From assembly GCA_036381235.1 (NCBI GenBank), contig DASVDE010000014.1, forward strand, positions 1 to 64,000: 64,000 bases of DNA, in the 5' to 3' direction. Shown one piece after another: positions 43,226 through 51,517 of the stretch. This DNA is from DASVDE01 sp036381235. Its GTDB lineage: Bacteria > Actinomycetota > Thermoleophilia > Solirubrobacterales > 70-9. Within the stretch, counting starts at the first letter, position 1. Each line of letters begins with the position of its first letter. The position numbers and the translations under genes are program-made. Below the pieces are notes generated by a model. The model was not told the DNA's origin, made no database searches, and saw nothing but the letters and a program-made list of their open reading frames with translations.

Positions 43226-44634
43226 GGCGCGAAGGAGCCGCAACCGCCGACAGCCTGCAGCTGCGGATCGGGTGGGATGTCGGGCATGGCCTTGGGGTCG
43301 GGGATGTTCGCCGCCTGCAGGACCGTTTTCAGGAATGGTTTGGCGTTGGCGAAGCCGAAGCCGAGCACGGAGCCGTTGCAGGTAAGCAGCACGAGGCCAC
43401 GGCGGACCGGGCCCTCGGCGTCCTGAAGATAAGTGGAGTTGAGGTCGTGGTTGAGCCAACCGAGATAGAAGAGGCCGCTCTCCTTGCTACCAGAGGGGTT
43501 GTAGGCGAGCACGTTGAGGGCGGTGTTGAGGCCACCCAGCGAGTTGCCGAAGCCCTTGACCGAGGTGCTGAGGTCACTCGAGCCCTGACTGAGATGGGTC
43601 AGCACCGGCCGGATCTGTCGGGTGAAGGGGCGGATCTGATCGCGGATCGGCGCGGTCGTCTCGGCGAAGAAACGCTTGGTCGCATCGAGGGCGGGGCCCA
43701 GCGCCTGGGCCTGCGGAATCAGCTTCAGCAAAGCCGGGCGGGCGGCACTGGAGAAGCGGTTTGAGCTGGCAAAAGCCCCCTGTGCCACCTGCAGGGTGGA
43801 GGGAAGCTCCACCAAAGCATCCTGGATCGATTGTTGCTGTGCGGCGAAGTCGCCCAGAGCGTCTTTGGAGGACGTGACGAAGCGCTCGATCTGGGTATCG
43901 CGGCGGCCCAGCTCAGTGGTCAGCAAGCCGAAGTCGTGGATGACGCGCGCGAGGGCGACACGGCGCTTTGCGATCTCCCGGTTGAGGTCGCCGACGTAGT
44001 GGGCGAAGGGCTGCAGGCGACGAAGGGCGTTGCCGAACTGCTTGCCGCGCCCACCGATCCCCTCAGCACCACCCGCGAGCAGAAGCTGTAGGTACTGCTG
44101 GGTGTCGGCGTCGAGGGTGGCGAGGAAGGCATCGAGGTTGACGTTCGGCTGGGTGCGTGAGAGCGGGACGTTGGCGCCCTCTTCGATGTGCCCGGGCGCC
44201 TTGCCGGGATCGACCTCGACGACCATGTCGTTGAGGTTCGTCTTCGGTCGCAGCAGAAGGGTGGCGTCGGGGTGGATCAGCTCCAGGTACTTGGGCTCGA
44301 TGTCCATGCCGACCACCGCGTGGCCGTCCTCGAGCTCGACCGAGGAGACTTTGCCGATCTGCACGCCGGCGATGTCGACCGCCTGGCCCTGTCCCGGAGT
44401 GACCGCCTGGGCGGAGGTGAACTCACCGGTGAGGTGGACGAAGTCCTTGCCGACGAAAGGAGCCCAGGAGGGAACCGCTTTCTGCTGGGTGAAGATCCAC
44501 AGCATCATCGCGATCCCGGCGACCAGCAGGACGGCGATCGCGATCGTGTCTTTGCTGCGACCGCGCGCCTGGCGGGCCAGCGAGGTGCGGAAGTGCTGCC
44601 AGCGGGACACGTCGGGCTCCCTCTGCTCGCTCAT
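43222..44634 (-). CDS. Mce-family protein (fifth gene)
   Basis: 470 residues, starting MSEQREPDVSRWQHF with a longer cytosolic tail than the others. Membrane helix at about 28-49, MCE domain (LTGEFTSAQAVTPGQGQAVDIAGVQIGKV) and an extended helical region. Ends in GGCGSFAP with a lone Cys. ATGA overlaps at both ends. Confidence 0.88.
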   Translation of the reverse strand: MSEQREPDVSRWQHFRTSLARQARGRSKDTIAIAVLLVAGIAMMLWIFTQQKAVPSWAPFVGKDFVHLTGEFTSAQAVTPGQGQAVDIAGVQIGKVSSVELEDGHAVVGMDIEPKYLELIHPDATLLLRPKTNLNDMVVEVDPGKAPGHIEEGANVPLSRTQPNVNLDAFLATLDADTQQYLQLLLAGGAEGIGGRGKQFGNALRRLQPFAHYVGDLNREIAKRRVALARVIHDFGLLTTELGRRDTQIERFVTSSKDALGDFAAQQQSIQDALVELPSTLQVAQGAFASSNRFSSAARPALLKLIPQAQALGPALDATKRFFAETTAPIRDQIRPFTRQIRPVLTHLSQGSSDLSTSVKGFGNSLGGLNTALNVLAYNPSGSKESGLFYLGWLNHDLNSTYLQDAEGPVRRGLVLLTCNGSVLGFGFANAKPFLKTVLQAANIPDPKAMPDIPPDPQLQAVGGCGSFAP

Positions 44635-46142
44635 GGGGTCACCGCCGCGGGGTCGGGGGCTCCGGGTTGGCCAAGCGGGCCGTTGAGATCGGAAACCGAC
44701 TGCTTGTAACAGAGGGCGCCGGGCTTCTTCGGCGGCGCGCCGCCGAGCTGGGGCTGAACACCGAGCGGAGCGGCGACCGTGTTGGAGAAGAAGTTCTTCT
44801 CGGTGGTGAGGTTGCCGTTGGGGCTGGGCGTCGCGGCCATCTGCGGGCCGCCTCCGGCCTGGAGGCGAAGGTAGGGGCCGTTGCCGTCGAAGTTCTGGCT
44901 CTCCCCGGCGAACTGCGTCAACCAGTAGAAGAACTCGCGGTAGCTGGGGCCGCCGGTGCTGAACTGGTCATTAATTGTCTGGCTGCCGGTTGGGACGAAG
45001 ACCCTGGAGGTGCAGAGGCTGAGCTGGTTGAGCTGCGGCAGCGCAACCGCCTTGCCGGCCTGAGCGGCGCCGGCGAGGCCGGGAGTGGACTTCGCCAGCA
45101 GCTTCGCGGTGCCGCCTCCCTCCTTGCCGGAGAGCAGCGGCCGGGCCTGCTCGAGGAAGGGACCCGAGGCATCGATCAGGCTGGGCAGCTCGGCGACCGA
45201 GGGCCTCAGCTCGATCGCCCAGGCGCGCAGCGGCGGCAGGGTGCGGTTGAGGCTGACCAGAGAGGTGCGGGCGGTCTGCAGGAAGGGGGCGAGGAAGCGA
45301 ACGGTGGCGGAGAGGTTCGCGGACTGGGCTGCGAGGGCGCCCGTGAAGGTGTCGAAGTTGACGATCAGGCCCTGCAGGTCGGCCTCGTTGTGAGCCAGGG
45401 CGCCAAAGGTGCGGCCGGCGCCGGCGACGAGGCGGGAGAGGTCGTGGGGCTGGGTGCCAAGCAGGGCGTTGGTCACCTGGGCGCTGTAGCGGCCGGCATC
45501 CCCGCCGTACTTGAAGGCCCCGTTGAGCGCCTCCCCGGCGGTCTTGCCCTGCACCTCGGGCTCCTGGGTGGCGTCCTCGGCGGCCGTCGGCTCATGGGTG
45601 AGGGCGGTTCCCCAGCTCTCCAGCAGACGACTGAGGTCGGCCCGGACCGGCGACTGAAGCGCGGTGAGGATCTCGTCGAGCTGGACCGCGGTGGAGGTGT
45701 GGCTGATCGGGATCGTGCCGCCGCTGTCCAGCTCCGCCGCGCTGGGGCTGCCGGGATCGAGGTCGATGAAGAAGTTCCCCTCGAGGAAGATCCGCGGGCG
45801 GATCTGGGCGAAGGCGTCGGTGTGGATTGGCCGCCCGGCGTCGTCGACGGTGAACGTAACCGTCGTGTTGTTCCCGTCCCGGTCCACCGAGGTGACCGTG
45901 CCGACGTTGACTCCGGCGATCCGGATCGGCGATTTGGTCGCGATGTTGACCGCGTTGGAGAAGGTCGCCTTCACCTGGTAGCCGTAACTGGTGAACGGGA
46001 CGTGTTTGGTGAATGCCAGGTACGGCCCGACCGTGAAGACGATGAGGAAGATCGCCGCGATCAGGGCATTGCTCGGGTGCCACTTGATCAGCCCCCGTGG
46101 CTCGTTCTGAGCTCTGAGATCGCGCTCCGGGAGGCGGGTCAC
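44631..46142 (-). CDS. Mce-family protein (fourth gene)
   Basis: 503 residues from the GTG at 46142, with GGAGGATC five bases ahead and a GTGA overlap. Cytosolic N-tail (TRLPERDLRAQNEPRG), helix (about 23-42), MCE domain (YGYQVKATFSNAVNIATKSPIRIAGVNVGTV), long coiled helical region, then a Pro-rich end. A longer in-frame extension exists but runs into the preceding gene. Confidence 0.88.
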   Translation of the reverse strand: MTRLPERDLRAQNEPRGLIKWHPSNALIAAIFLIVFTVGPYLAFTKHVPFTSYGYQVKATFSNAVNIATKSPIRIAGVNVGTVTSVDRDGNNTTVTFTVDDAGRPIHTDAFAQIRPRIFLEGNFFIDLDPGSPSAAELDSGGTIPISHTSTAVQLDEILTALQSPVRADLSRLLESWGTALTHEPTAAEDATQEPEVQGKTAGEALNGAFKYGGDAGRYSAQVTNALLGTQPHDLSRLVAGAGRTFGALAHNEADLQGLIVNFDTFTGALAAQSANLSATVRFLAPFLQTARTSLVSLNRTLPPLRAWAIELRPSVAELPSLIDASGPFLEQARPLLSGKEGGGTAKLLAKSTPGLAGAAQAGKAVALPQLNQLSLCTSRVFVPTGSQTINDQFSTGGPSYREFFYWLTQFAGESQNFDGNGPYLRLQAGGGPQMAATPSPNGNLTTEKNFFSNTVAAPLGVQPQLGGAPPKKPGALCYKQSVSDLNGPLGQPGAPDPAAVTP

Positions 46143-47563
46143 TTCGATCCTCCTTTCAGCTGGCCGGAGGTGGTCGTGCCCCATAGCTGAGCCGGATGGC
46201 CGATCACTGTCTGGCCGGGCGCGTACTTCTCGTTGCCGGCCTCGCAAACTCCCTTGGGCTGACCGGGAGAGGCTGTGTTCGGGTAGGGGTTGTAGTGGAG
46301 GTGGTTGTTGCGCTCGGGGCCGTTGGCGGGCGCAGAGGCGGGGGACCCCTCGTTGTTGGGCCCGCTGGGCGGCACGAAGTTGATGAAGCTGAGCCAGTTG
46401 GCCACTCCGTTGCCCTCGCTGGCGGCGCTTGCGACGTTGTTGAAGGCGAGGGTCAGGTAGTTGCAGGTGGTCTGCGCAGGGGCGATGAAGCTGATTCCCG
46501 GGTCGAGCGTGTCGTTGGTGTCGATCAGCAGGTCGAGCCCGTTGAAGACGCCCGGGGCGTCCTGGAAGGCGAGCAGGGCGTCGGCAGTCGGCACCAGCTG
46601 GGCATTGAAGGCGGGAGAGGAGTTGAGCACTGGGATGCCGGCGCGCTCGGCAGCGACGAACGTCGGCGAGGTGTCCGCGAGCGCCTTGCTGCCCGGGCGC
46701 AGGGCGGCGAAGAACTGAGCCGAGTGATCGAAGAAGGGACGGATCGCGGGGAAGTCGTCGATCGCCACCTGCTCGGTTGGGGCGCTCTTGACGATCGTCT
46801 GCTGGATGAAGGGTCGAGAGACCCGGGCGAAGGCGCCGAAGGTGACGTCGAGGCCGACGAACAGACTCGCCTGCGCCTCGGCCACCGGCGCCAGGGTGGC
46901 GTTCAGCGCCGCGAGCGATCGCCAGAACTCACCGAAGCGGGTCGAGGGGGCGACGATGTCCGACAGCGTCGGCTGGGCGATCTCGACCAGGTTGCGCAGG
47001 GCACCTAAGGCGCCGTTGATCTGCGGCCCGCGGCCGGCCAGGGCGTTGCCGAAGCCGGCTTGGTTCTTTCGAATCGCGACCCGCGTCTCCTCGTCGAACA
47101 TGTTGAAGAACTGATCGATGTCGACCGGCTCCGGGCGGGCGGCGGAGGTCGGGATCGTGTCGCCGGGAGCGAAGCCCTCGCTGGAGTCGCCGGGGACGAT
47201 CTGCAGGTACTTGAGCCCAAGCGCCGACTTCGGCCGGATGATCATCGTCGAGTCGACCGGCAGCGGCTCGACGCTCTTGTCGAGGCGCAGGTCTAGCTTG
47301 GCCGCGATCCTGCCGTCGCCGAGCTGGACTGGGGCGACCGACCTGACGATGCCGACGCGGACGCCGCCGATCCGCACCTCGTTGCCCTTGACCAGCGCGT
47401 TGGCGTTGGGCACCTCGGCGGTGAGGTTGTAGGTGGAGACGAACGGCAGGCCGTTGTTGGCGTTGTAGGCGAGGAAGACAGCGACGATCACGACCAGGAC
47501 AGTCACCGCCCCGACCAGGACCGGGCTGCTTGCCGCTCCCTGTATGCCGCCTCGTTTCCTCAT
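46139..47563 (-). CDS. Mce-family protein (third gene)
   Basis: 474 residues from the ATG at 47563 (ATGA overlap). Helix at about 13-33, MCE domain (YNLTAEVPNANALVKGNEVRIGGVRVGIV), then the helical domain and a low-complexity tail ending GQLKGGSK. The Asn-rich NANNG after the helix is typical of this paralog group. Confidence 0.88.
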   Translation of the reverse strand: MRKRGGIQGAASSPVLVGAVTVLVVIVAVFLAYNANNGLPFVSTYNLTAEVPNANALVKGNEVRIGGVRVGIVRSVAPVQLGDGRIAAKLDLRLDKSVEPLPVDSTMIIRPKSALGLKYLQIVPGDSSEGFAPGDTIPTSAARPEPVDIDQFFNMFDEETRVAIRKNQAGFGNALAGRGPQINGALGALRNLVEIAQPTLSDIVAPSTRFGEFWRSLAALNATLAPVAEAQASLFVGLDVTFGAFARVSRPFIQQTIVKSAPTEQVAIDDFPAIRPFFDHSAQFFAALRPGSKALADTSPTFVAAERAGIPVLNSSPAFNAQLVPTADALLAFQDAPGVFNGLDLLIDTNDTLDPGISFIAPAQTTCNYLTLAFNNVASAASEGNGVANWLSFINFVPPSGPNNEGSPASAPANGPERNNHLHYNPYPNTASPGQPKGVCEAGNEKYAPGQTVIGHPAQLWGTTTSGQLKGGSK

Positions 47564-48993
47564 GGTCCCAACAAGTAGTCGAGGATTGGCGCGGAGGTGC
47601 CGCCGCCTTCGGAGGTGGTCGGCTGGACCCGTGCCAGCTCCTCCTGAATGTGGCGGTAGATGTCGGAGGCGCTTGCGGTAGAAGGCTGCGAGGCGTTGGG
47701 GCCGTTGAACCGGGCGACACAGCCCGAGCCAACCGATGGGCCAGCGCTGGCCTCGTAGTCGAGACAGTTGGTTAGGAGCACGGCGCCGCGGGTGAAGTGG
47801 CCGTATTTGTCGAAGCCGTTGACCACGGCGGTCGTGTTGTAGATCAGGTCGAGGAGGCCATTCCAACCGCCGGTCTGCTTGATGTTGACGAGGAACTTGG
47901 CGAGCTGGCTGGTCGGGTGGGCTCCGCTCTTGGCGAGGTCACGGGCCTTCTTCACGATCGGGTCGGCGGCGCGGAACTTCGGCCCGGCGATCTCACCGGT
48001 GGCGCCGAGCGACTTCAGCGCCACGGTGGAGGCGGCGGAGAACGGCTTCAGCAGACGGGTCGCCTCGGTGAAGGCCGGGGTGGCGTCGTCGAGGTTGCTG
48101 AAGACCGGCGCGGCGGCGTCGGAGAAGCCTTTGAGGCTTGTCATCGTGGTGCGGAACTGGCGCAGGAACTCGGGGAACTTGCTGAGGGCGGCCTGCAACT
48201 GAGTTCCCTTCTCCGCGGTCGCCTGGGCAGATGCCCCCGCGTTGCTGAAGAAGCCGGCGAAATGGGCTCGCTCACGGGAGAGTGGCCCCAGGACCTGCTC
48301 GGAGTCGGCCGCGAGCTGGGCGAGCTCGCGACGCTGGTCGCGGAGGATGCCGAAGATCCTGTCGGCATCGCGCAGAACCGGGTTGGCGCGCTTGACGACC
48401 TCTTCGAGGTCATCGCCACGGCCGGCAAGGCCCGCGCCGAGCTCGTTGAAGATGATCCGGAAGCGCTGAGCGTAGGGGAGGCTCTGGATGTCGTTGATCA
48501 GGTCGGGGTCGACGCTGGTGCTGTTGTTCTCCAACGGCAGCAGGTACTGGCCGGCGCCGGGCTCGCCATCCGGGACCTTTTTCAGGGGTGGAGGCGGCTC
48601 GGAACCGGGGGCGCGTGGCAGGGTGGGACGGCAGTCGACGAACTTCTCGCCGATCAGCGACTGTGGGCGGATCAAGCAGCTGGCGTCGCTGCGGAAGTCC
48701 TGGAAGCCGGGGTCGGTGATTTTCATGACGATCACCGCTTTGGCGGGGGTCGCCACCGGCTTGCCGGCGGCCGTGTAGCCGACCGTCTCGCCGGGCGCGG
48801 TCACGTCGACCGATTCGATCTCACCGACGTTGGCGCCCGCGACGCGGACCTCCTCGCCCTGGACCATGAAGCCGCCGCTGTCGAAGATCGCGCGCACGGT
48901 GTAGCCGTCGCTGCTTCCGCCGCCACCGGAGGCGAGCAGGACAACAGCCACCACAGCGGCCACCAGGAGGGCTGCGATCAATCCCTTTCTCAT
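47560..48993 (-). CDS. Mce-family protein (second gene)
   Basis: 477 residues. The helix starts almost at residue 3 (KGLIAALLVAAVVAVVLLASGGGG), so there is hardly any cytosolic tail. MCE domain YTVRAIFDSGGFMVQGEEVRVAGANVGEI, with an Asp/Pro-rich hairpin insert, then the helical region. No lipobox Cys in the signal. ATGA overlaps at both ends. Confidence 0.88.
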   Translation of the reverse strand: MRKGLIAALLVAAVVAVVLLASGGGGSSDGYTVRAIFDSGGFMVQGEEVRVAGANVGEIESVDVTAPGETVGYTAAGKPVATPAKAVIVMKITDPGFQDFRSDASCLIRPQSLIGEKFVDCRPTLPRAPGSEPPPPLKKVPDGEPGAGQYLLPLENNSTSVDPDLINDIQSLPYAQRFRIIFNELGAGLAGRGDDLEEVVKRANPVLRDADRIFGILRDQRRELAQLAADSEQVLGPLSRERAHFAGFFSNAGASAQATAEKGTQLQAALSKFPEFLRQFRTTMTSLKGFSDAAAPVFSNLDDATPAFTEATRLLKPFSAASTVALKSLGATGEIAGPKFRAADPIVKKARDLAKSGAHPTSQLAKFLVNIKQTGGWNGLLDLIYNTTAVVNGFDKYGHFTRGAVLLTNCLDYEASAGPSVGSGCVARFNGPNASQPSTASASDIYRHIQEELARVQPTTSEGGGTSAPILDYLLGP

Positions 48994-50393
48994 GGGCCGG
49001 GCGGCACGTCGGCCGGGTCGCAGGTGGACGAAGGGGCGCCGCCGGCACTCGGCGGGTCGACGAACGGATTGGAGCCGTCGGGCGCGGGCTGGGAGGCACC
49101 ACCGGGGCAGCGACGGAACGTATGCGGGGGGCCGAAGGCGTCGTACTGCTGGCTCGGTTCAATCGGGTCGAGCACCCCGGTTCCCGTGTTGAAGTTGAAG
49201 AGATTGAGGTCGGTGGGCTGGGCGCGGGCATAGTGGCCATTGGCGTCGTAGTAACCGGTGATCTGGCCGAGCTTGCCGAAGCCGTTGAAGAAGTCCGGCG
49301 TGTAGGCGCGAAGGAGGTCGAGGTTCGGCTGGAAGTCGACGATCGCCTGTTCAGCATGGGGGAAGGCGGTGGAGGCCCGCTGTTGCACGGTGGGCAGCGC
49401 GGCGAAGAGCTCCCCTGCGTCGTTGGCCTTGCCGGGACGACGCACGGTGAGGCGCAGGTTCTTGAACACCGGCACCGCTTTGGAGACGACCGGACGGAGG
49501 TCGGCCAGGAACGGGGCGAGGTCCTTGGTCGCGGGCTTGGCGGTGTCGATCAGGGGGTCGAGATCGTCGAGTGCCGCGCGGAGGTTGACGAAGGTCGTGT
49601 TGCCCTGACGGAAGAAGGAAGGCAGCACCTGCAGAGACCGGTCGAGGGCGGCGTTCTGGCTGGCGATCGCGCCAAAGGCCGTGCTGGCGTTGTCGATTGC
49701 GCTGGAGAGCTGGGCGCCGCGCTGGGCGACGACCGTGGCGAGCTTGCTGGAGCTGACGATGAAGCGCTCGAAGAGACGCTGATCGGCGTTGAACTCGCTG
49801 ACGAACGCGTTGGTGCGGTTGAGCCCCGGCGCGAAGTACTTGAAGGTCTGGTTGGCGTCGCGGCCGCGGCCGGCGTAAGTGGTGGAGAAGCCGCGAATGA
49901 ACTGGCCAAGGCCGCGCCGCACCGGGGTGGGGAAGGTGTTGAACAGCTGATCGATGTCGACCGGCGTGGTGGTATCCGCCAGGCCCAGGGTGGCGCCGTC
50001 GTCGAGGGGCGGGTTGCTGTTTGGGCCGGGGCTTACCGAGACATAGTGGTTGGCAACGCCGGAAAGCGAGGTGGCGCGGATCACCGCGGTCGATCCCTCG
50101 TGCAACTGCTGGTCGACGGTTACCTTGACGAGGGCGAGGTTGTCGTCGGTGAGATCGATCTCGTCGACGCTGCCGACCGGGGCACCGCCGATCAGCACCT
50201 GGTTGCCGGAGACGAGCTGGCTGGCGTTCTGGAAGAGAAGGTCGTACTTGTGGCTGCCGTTGCCGCTGAAAAAGGCAACGTAGGCGAGCGCGATGACCGC
50301 CGCGGCAAGGGCCGCAACCACCGCAATTCTGGCGGGGGCGATGCTCCGGCTGGGCGCCGGATTGTTCTCCTCGCCTGAGGGGTTAGCAGCCAC
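48990..50393 (-). CDS. Mce-family protein (first gene)
   Basis: 467 residues, GTG start at 50393. N-tail (AANPSGEENNPAPSRS), helix at about 21-42, MCE domain (KYDLLFQNASQLVSGNQVLIGGAPVGSV), helical region and a Pro/Ser/Cys tail (two Cys near the end). It opens the operon; neither a YrbE/MlaE permease nor an Mce ATPase gene precedes it. The promoter must lie in the ~180-base gap to the divergent gene at 50576. Confidence 0.88.
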   Translation of the reverse strand: MAANPSGEENNPAPSRSIAPARIAVVAALAAAVIALAYVAFFSGNGSHKYDLLFQNASQLVSGNQVLIGGAPVGSVDEIDLTDDNLALVKVTVDQQLHEGSTAVIRATSLSGVANHYVSVSPGPNSNPPLDDGATLGLADTTTPVDIDQLFNTFPTPVRRGLGQFIRGFSTTYAGRGRDANQTFKYFAPGLNRTNAFVSEFNADQRLFERFIVSSSKLATVVAQRGAQLSSAIDNASTAFGAIASQNAALDRSLQVLPSFFRQGNTTFVNLRAALDDLDPLIDTAKPATKDLAPFLADLRPVVSKAVPVFKNLRLTVRRPGKANDAGELFAALPTVQQRASTAFPHAEQAIVDFQPNLDLLRAYTPDFFNGFGKLGQITGYYDANGHYARAQPTDLNLFNFNTGTGVLDPIEPSQQYDAFGPPHTFRRCPGGASQPAPDGSNPFVDPPSAGGAPSSTCDPADVPPGP

Positions 50394-50575
50394 GGATCGT
50401 CGCCTTCCGCTCCACGGCCTCCGACCCAGTGGAACGGCGGGCGAATCGTATCCAAGGCACAGGCGCCAAGCGTGCGTGCAGGGGGTCTTAACTCGAATTC
50501 AACGCGCTACTCTGGTCATGCGGTTCGGTTATGACACCGGGAGGCGCTTTGGCAATCGAATGGAGGAGTAGCCAA

Positions 50576-51361
50576 ATGCGCAAACAGATGACTCTGACCC
50601 TCGCCTTGGCGGTGGCTGTAGCCGGCGCGGTCGTCGCTTCGACCGCGCTCGCAGCATTGGGGCCGACCGTGGTCGGCCCGGACGGAAACACCCAGGCGAT
50701 CGATGTGAAGCTCTCGCCGAAGAAGCTCTCCAGGAGCACGGGAACCCCAGCCTCCTTGAAAGTGACCACGAAAACCACGACCACGACAAACGCGAACGGC
50801 GTGCCCTCGCCCGCCGTGCGGGCGGTGGTCGACTTCCCCAAAGGCGTGAGGCTGTTCGCGAAGGGGCTGCCCACCTGCGACGCCGGTCAGCTTCAAAACA
50901 TCTCGACCGACCAAGCGCTGCAGCTCTGCGGCGACGCCAAGATCGGCAGCGGCGCGGCGACGGCGCTGATCCCGGTTGGAGCCCAGGTCTTCACCGAGAA
51001 CACGACCGTGACCGCGTTCAACGGCAAGCCGCAGGGCAAGAAGCCCACGGTCCTGCTGCACACCTACGGTCAGGCGCCGGTGCAGGTGACCCTGGTGCTG
51101 AACGGAGTGATCAGCAACTACGACAAGCAAGGATACGGCCCGCGCTTGGACATCGGCATCCCGCTGATCGCGGGTGGCACCGGGGCGCTGACCGACTTCC
51201 AGACCACGATCAACAAGAAATTCACCTACAAGGGGAAGAAGCGCAGCTTCGTGACGGCGATGTGCGCGAATTCTCCCCTGAAGTCGCGCGGCGCGTTCAC
51301 CTTCATGGATGGCGTGACGCTGACCGCGAAGTCGCAGCACGGCTGCACGAAGAAGAAGTAG
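50576..51361 (+). CDS. Exported ~260-residue protein, copy 2 of 3
   Basis: Unknown function. 261 residues from the ATG at 50576, with a strong GGAGGAG upstream. Signal peptide ending near TALAALG. Shared features with the copies at 39952 and 54968: SPKKLSRS region, GLPTCDAGQLQ, CGDAKIGSG, FNGKPQGKKPTVLLH, IPLIAGGTGALTDF, KFTYKGKKRSFVTAMC and a late Cys, ending KKK. A Thr-rich stretch (TKTTTTTNAN) is specific to this copy. It stands between the mce operon (divergent) and the MMPL gene (convergent). Confidence 0.78.
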   Translation: MRKQMTLTLALAVAVAGAVVASTALAALGPTVVGPDGNTQAIDVKLSPKKLSRSTGTPASLKVTTKTTTTTNANGVPSPAVRAVVDFPKGVRLFAKGLPTCDAGQLQNISTDQALQLCGDAKIGSGAATALIPVGAQVFTENTTVTAFNGKPQGKKPTVLLHTYGQAPVQVTLVLNGVISNYDKQGYGPRLDIGIPLIAGGTGALTDFQTTINKKFTYKGKKRSFVTAMCANSPLKSRGAFTFMDGVTLTAKSQHGCTKKK

Positions 51362-51371
51362 CCGCCGGCCT

Positions 51372-51486
51372 TAGCCCCCATCCGGTGAGGGTTTCGCTTA
51401 ACTTTTTCGATGGTGCGGTTGCGGCTGTCCGCGATCGGGACGCCGAAAAAGTACAAGACGCTCCACCCTCGCCGGATGGGGGGCTA
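51372..51486. repeat. Nested inverted repeat, ~115 bp, between convergent genes
   Basis: Outer arms: TAGCCCCCATCCGGTGAGGG (from 51372) and CCCTCGCCGGATGGGGGGCTA type (51466-51486, one mismatch and one extra G). Middle arms ACTTTTTCG (51401-51409) and CGAAAAAGT (51444-51452) are perfect. Inner GCGG/CCGC closes the tip. It can act as a terminator in both directions. Confidence 0.65.
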
Positions 51487-51517
51487 CCGACGCTCAGCTG
51501 AGCAGCCCGGCTCGGGG

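Noticed and set aside
44667..46190. 507-codon plus-strand frame opposite an mce gene
   Set aside because: Composition is typical of an antisense shadow (Gly/Arg/Glu-rich, no motif); the mce gene is certain.
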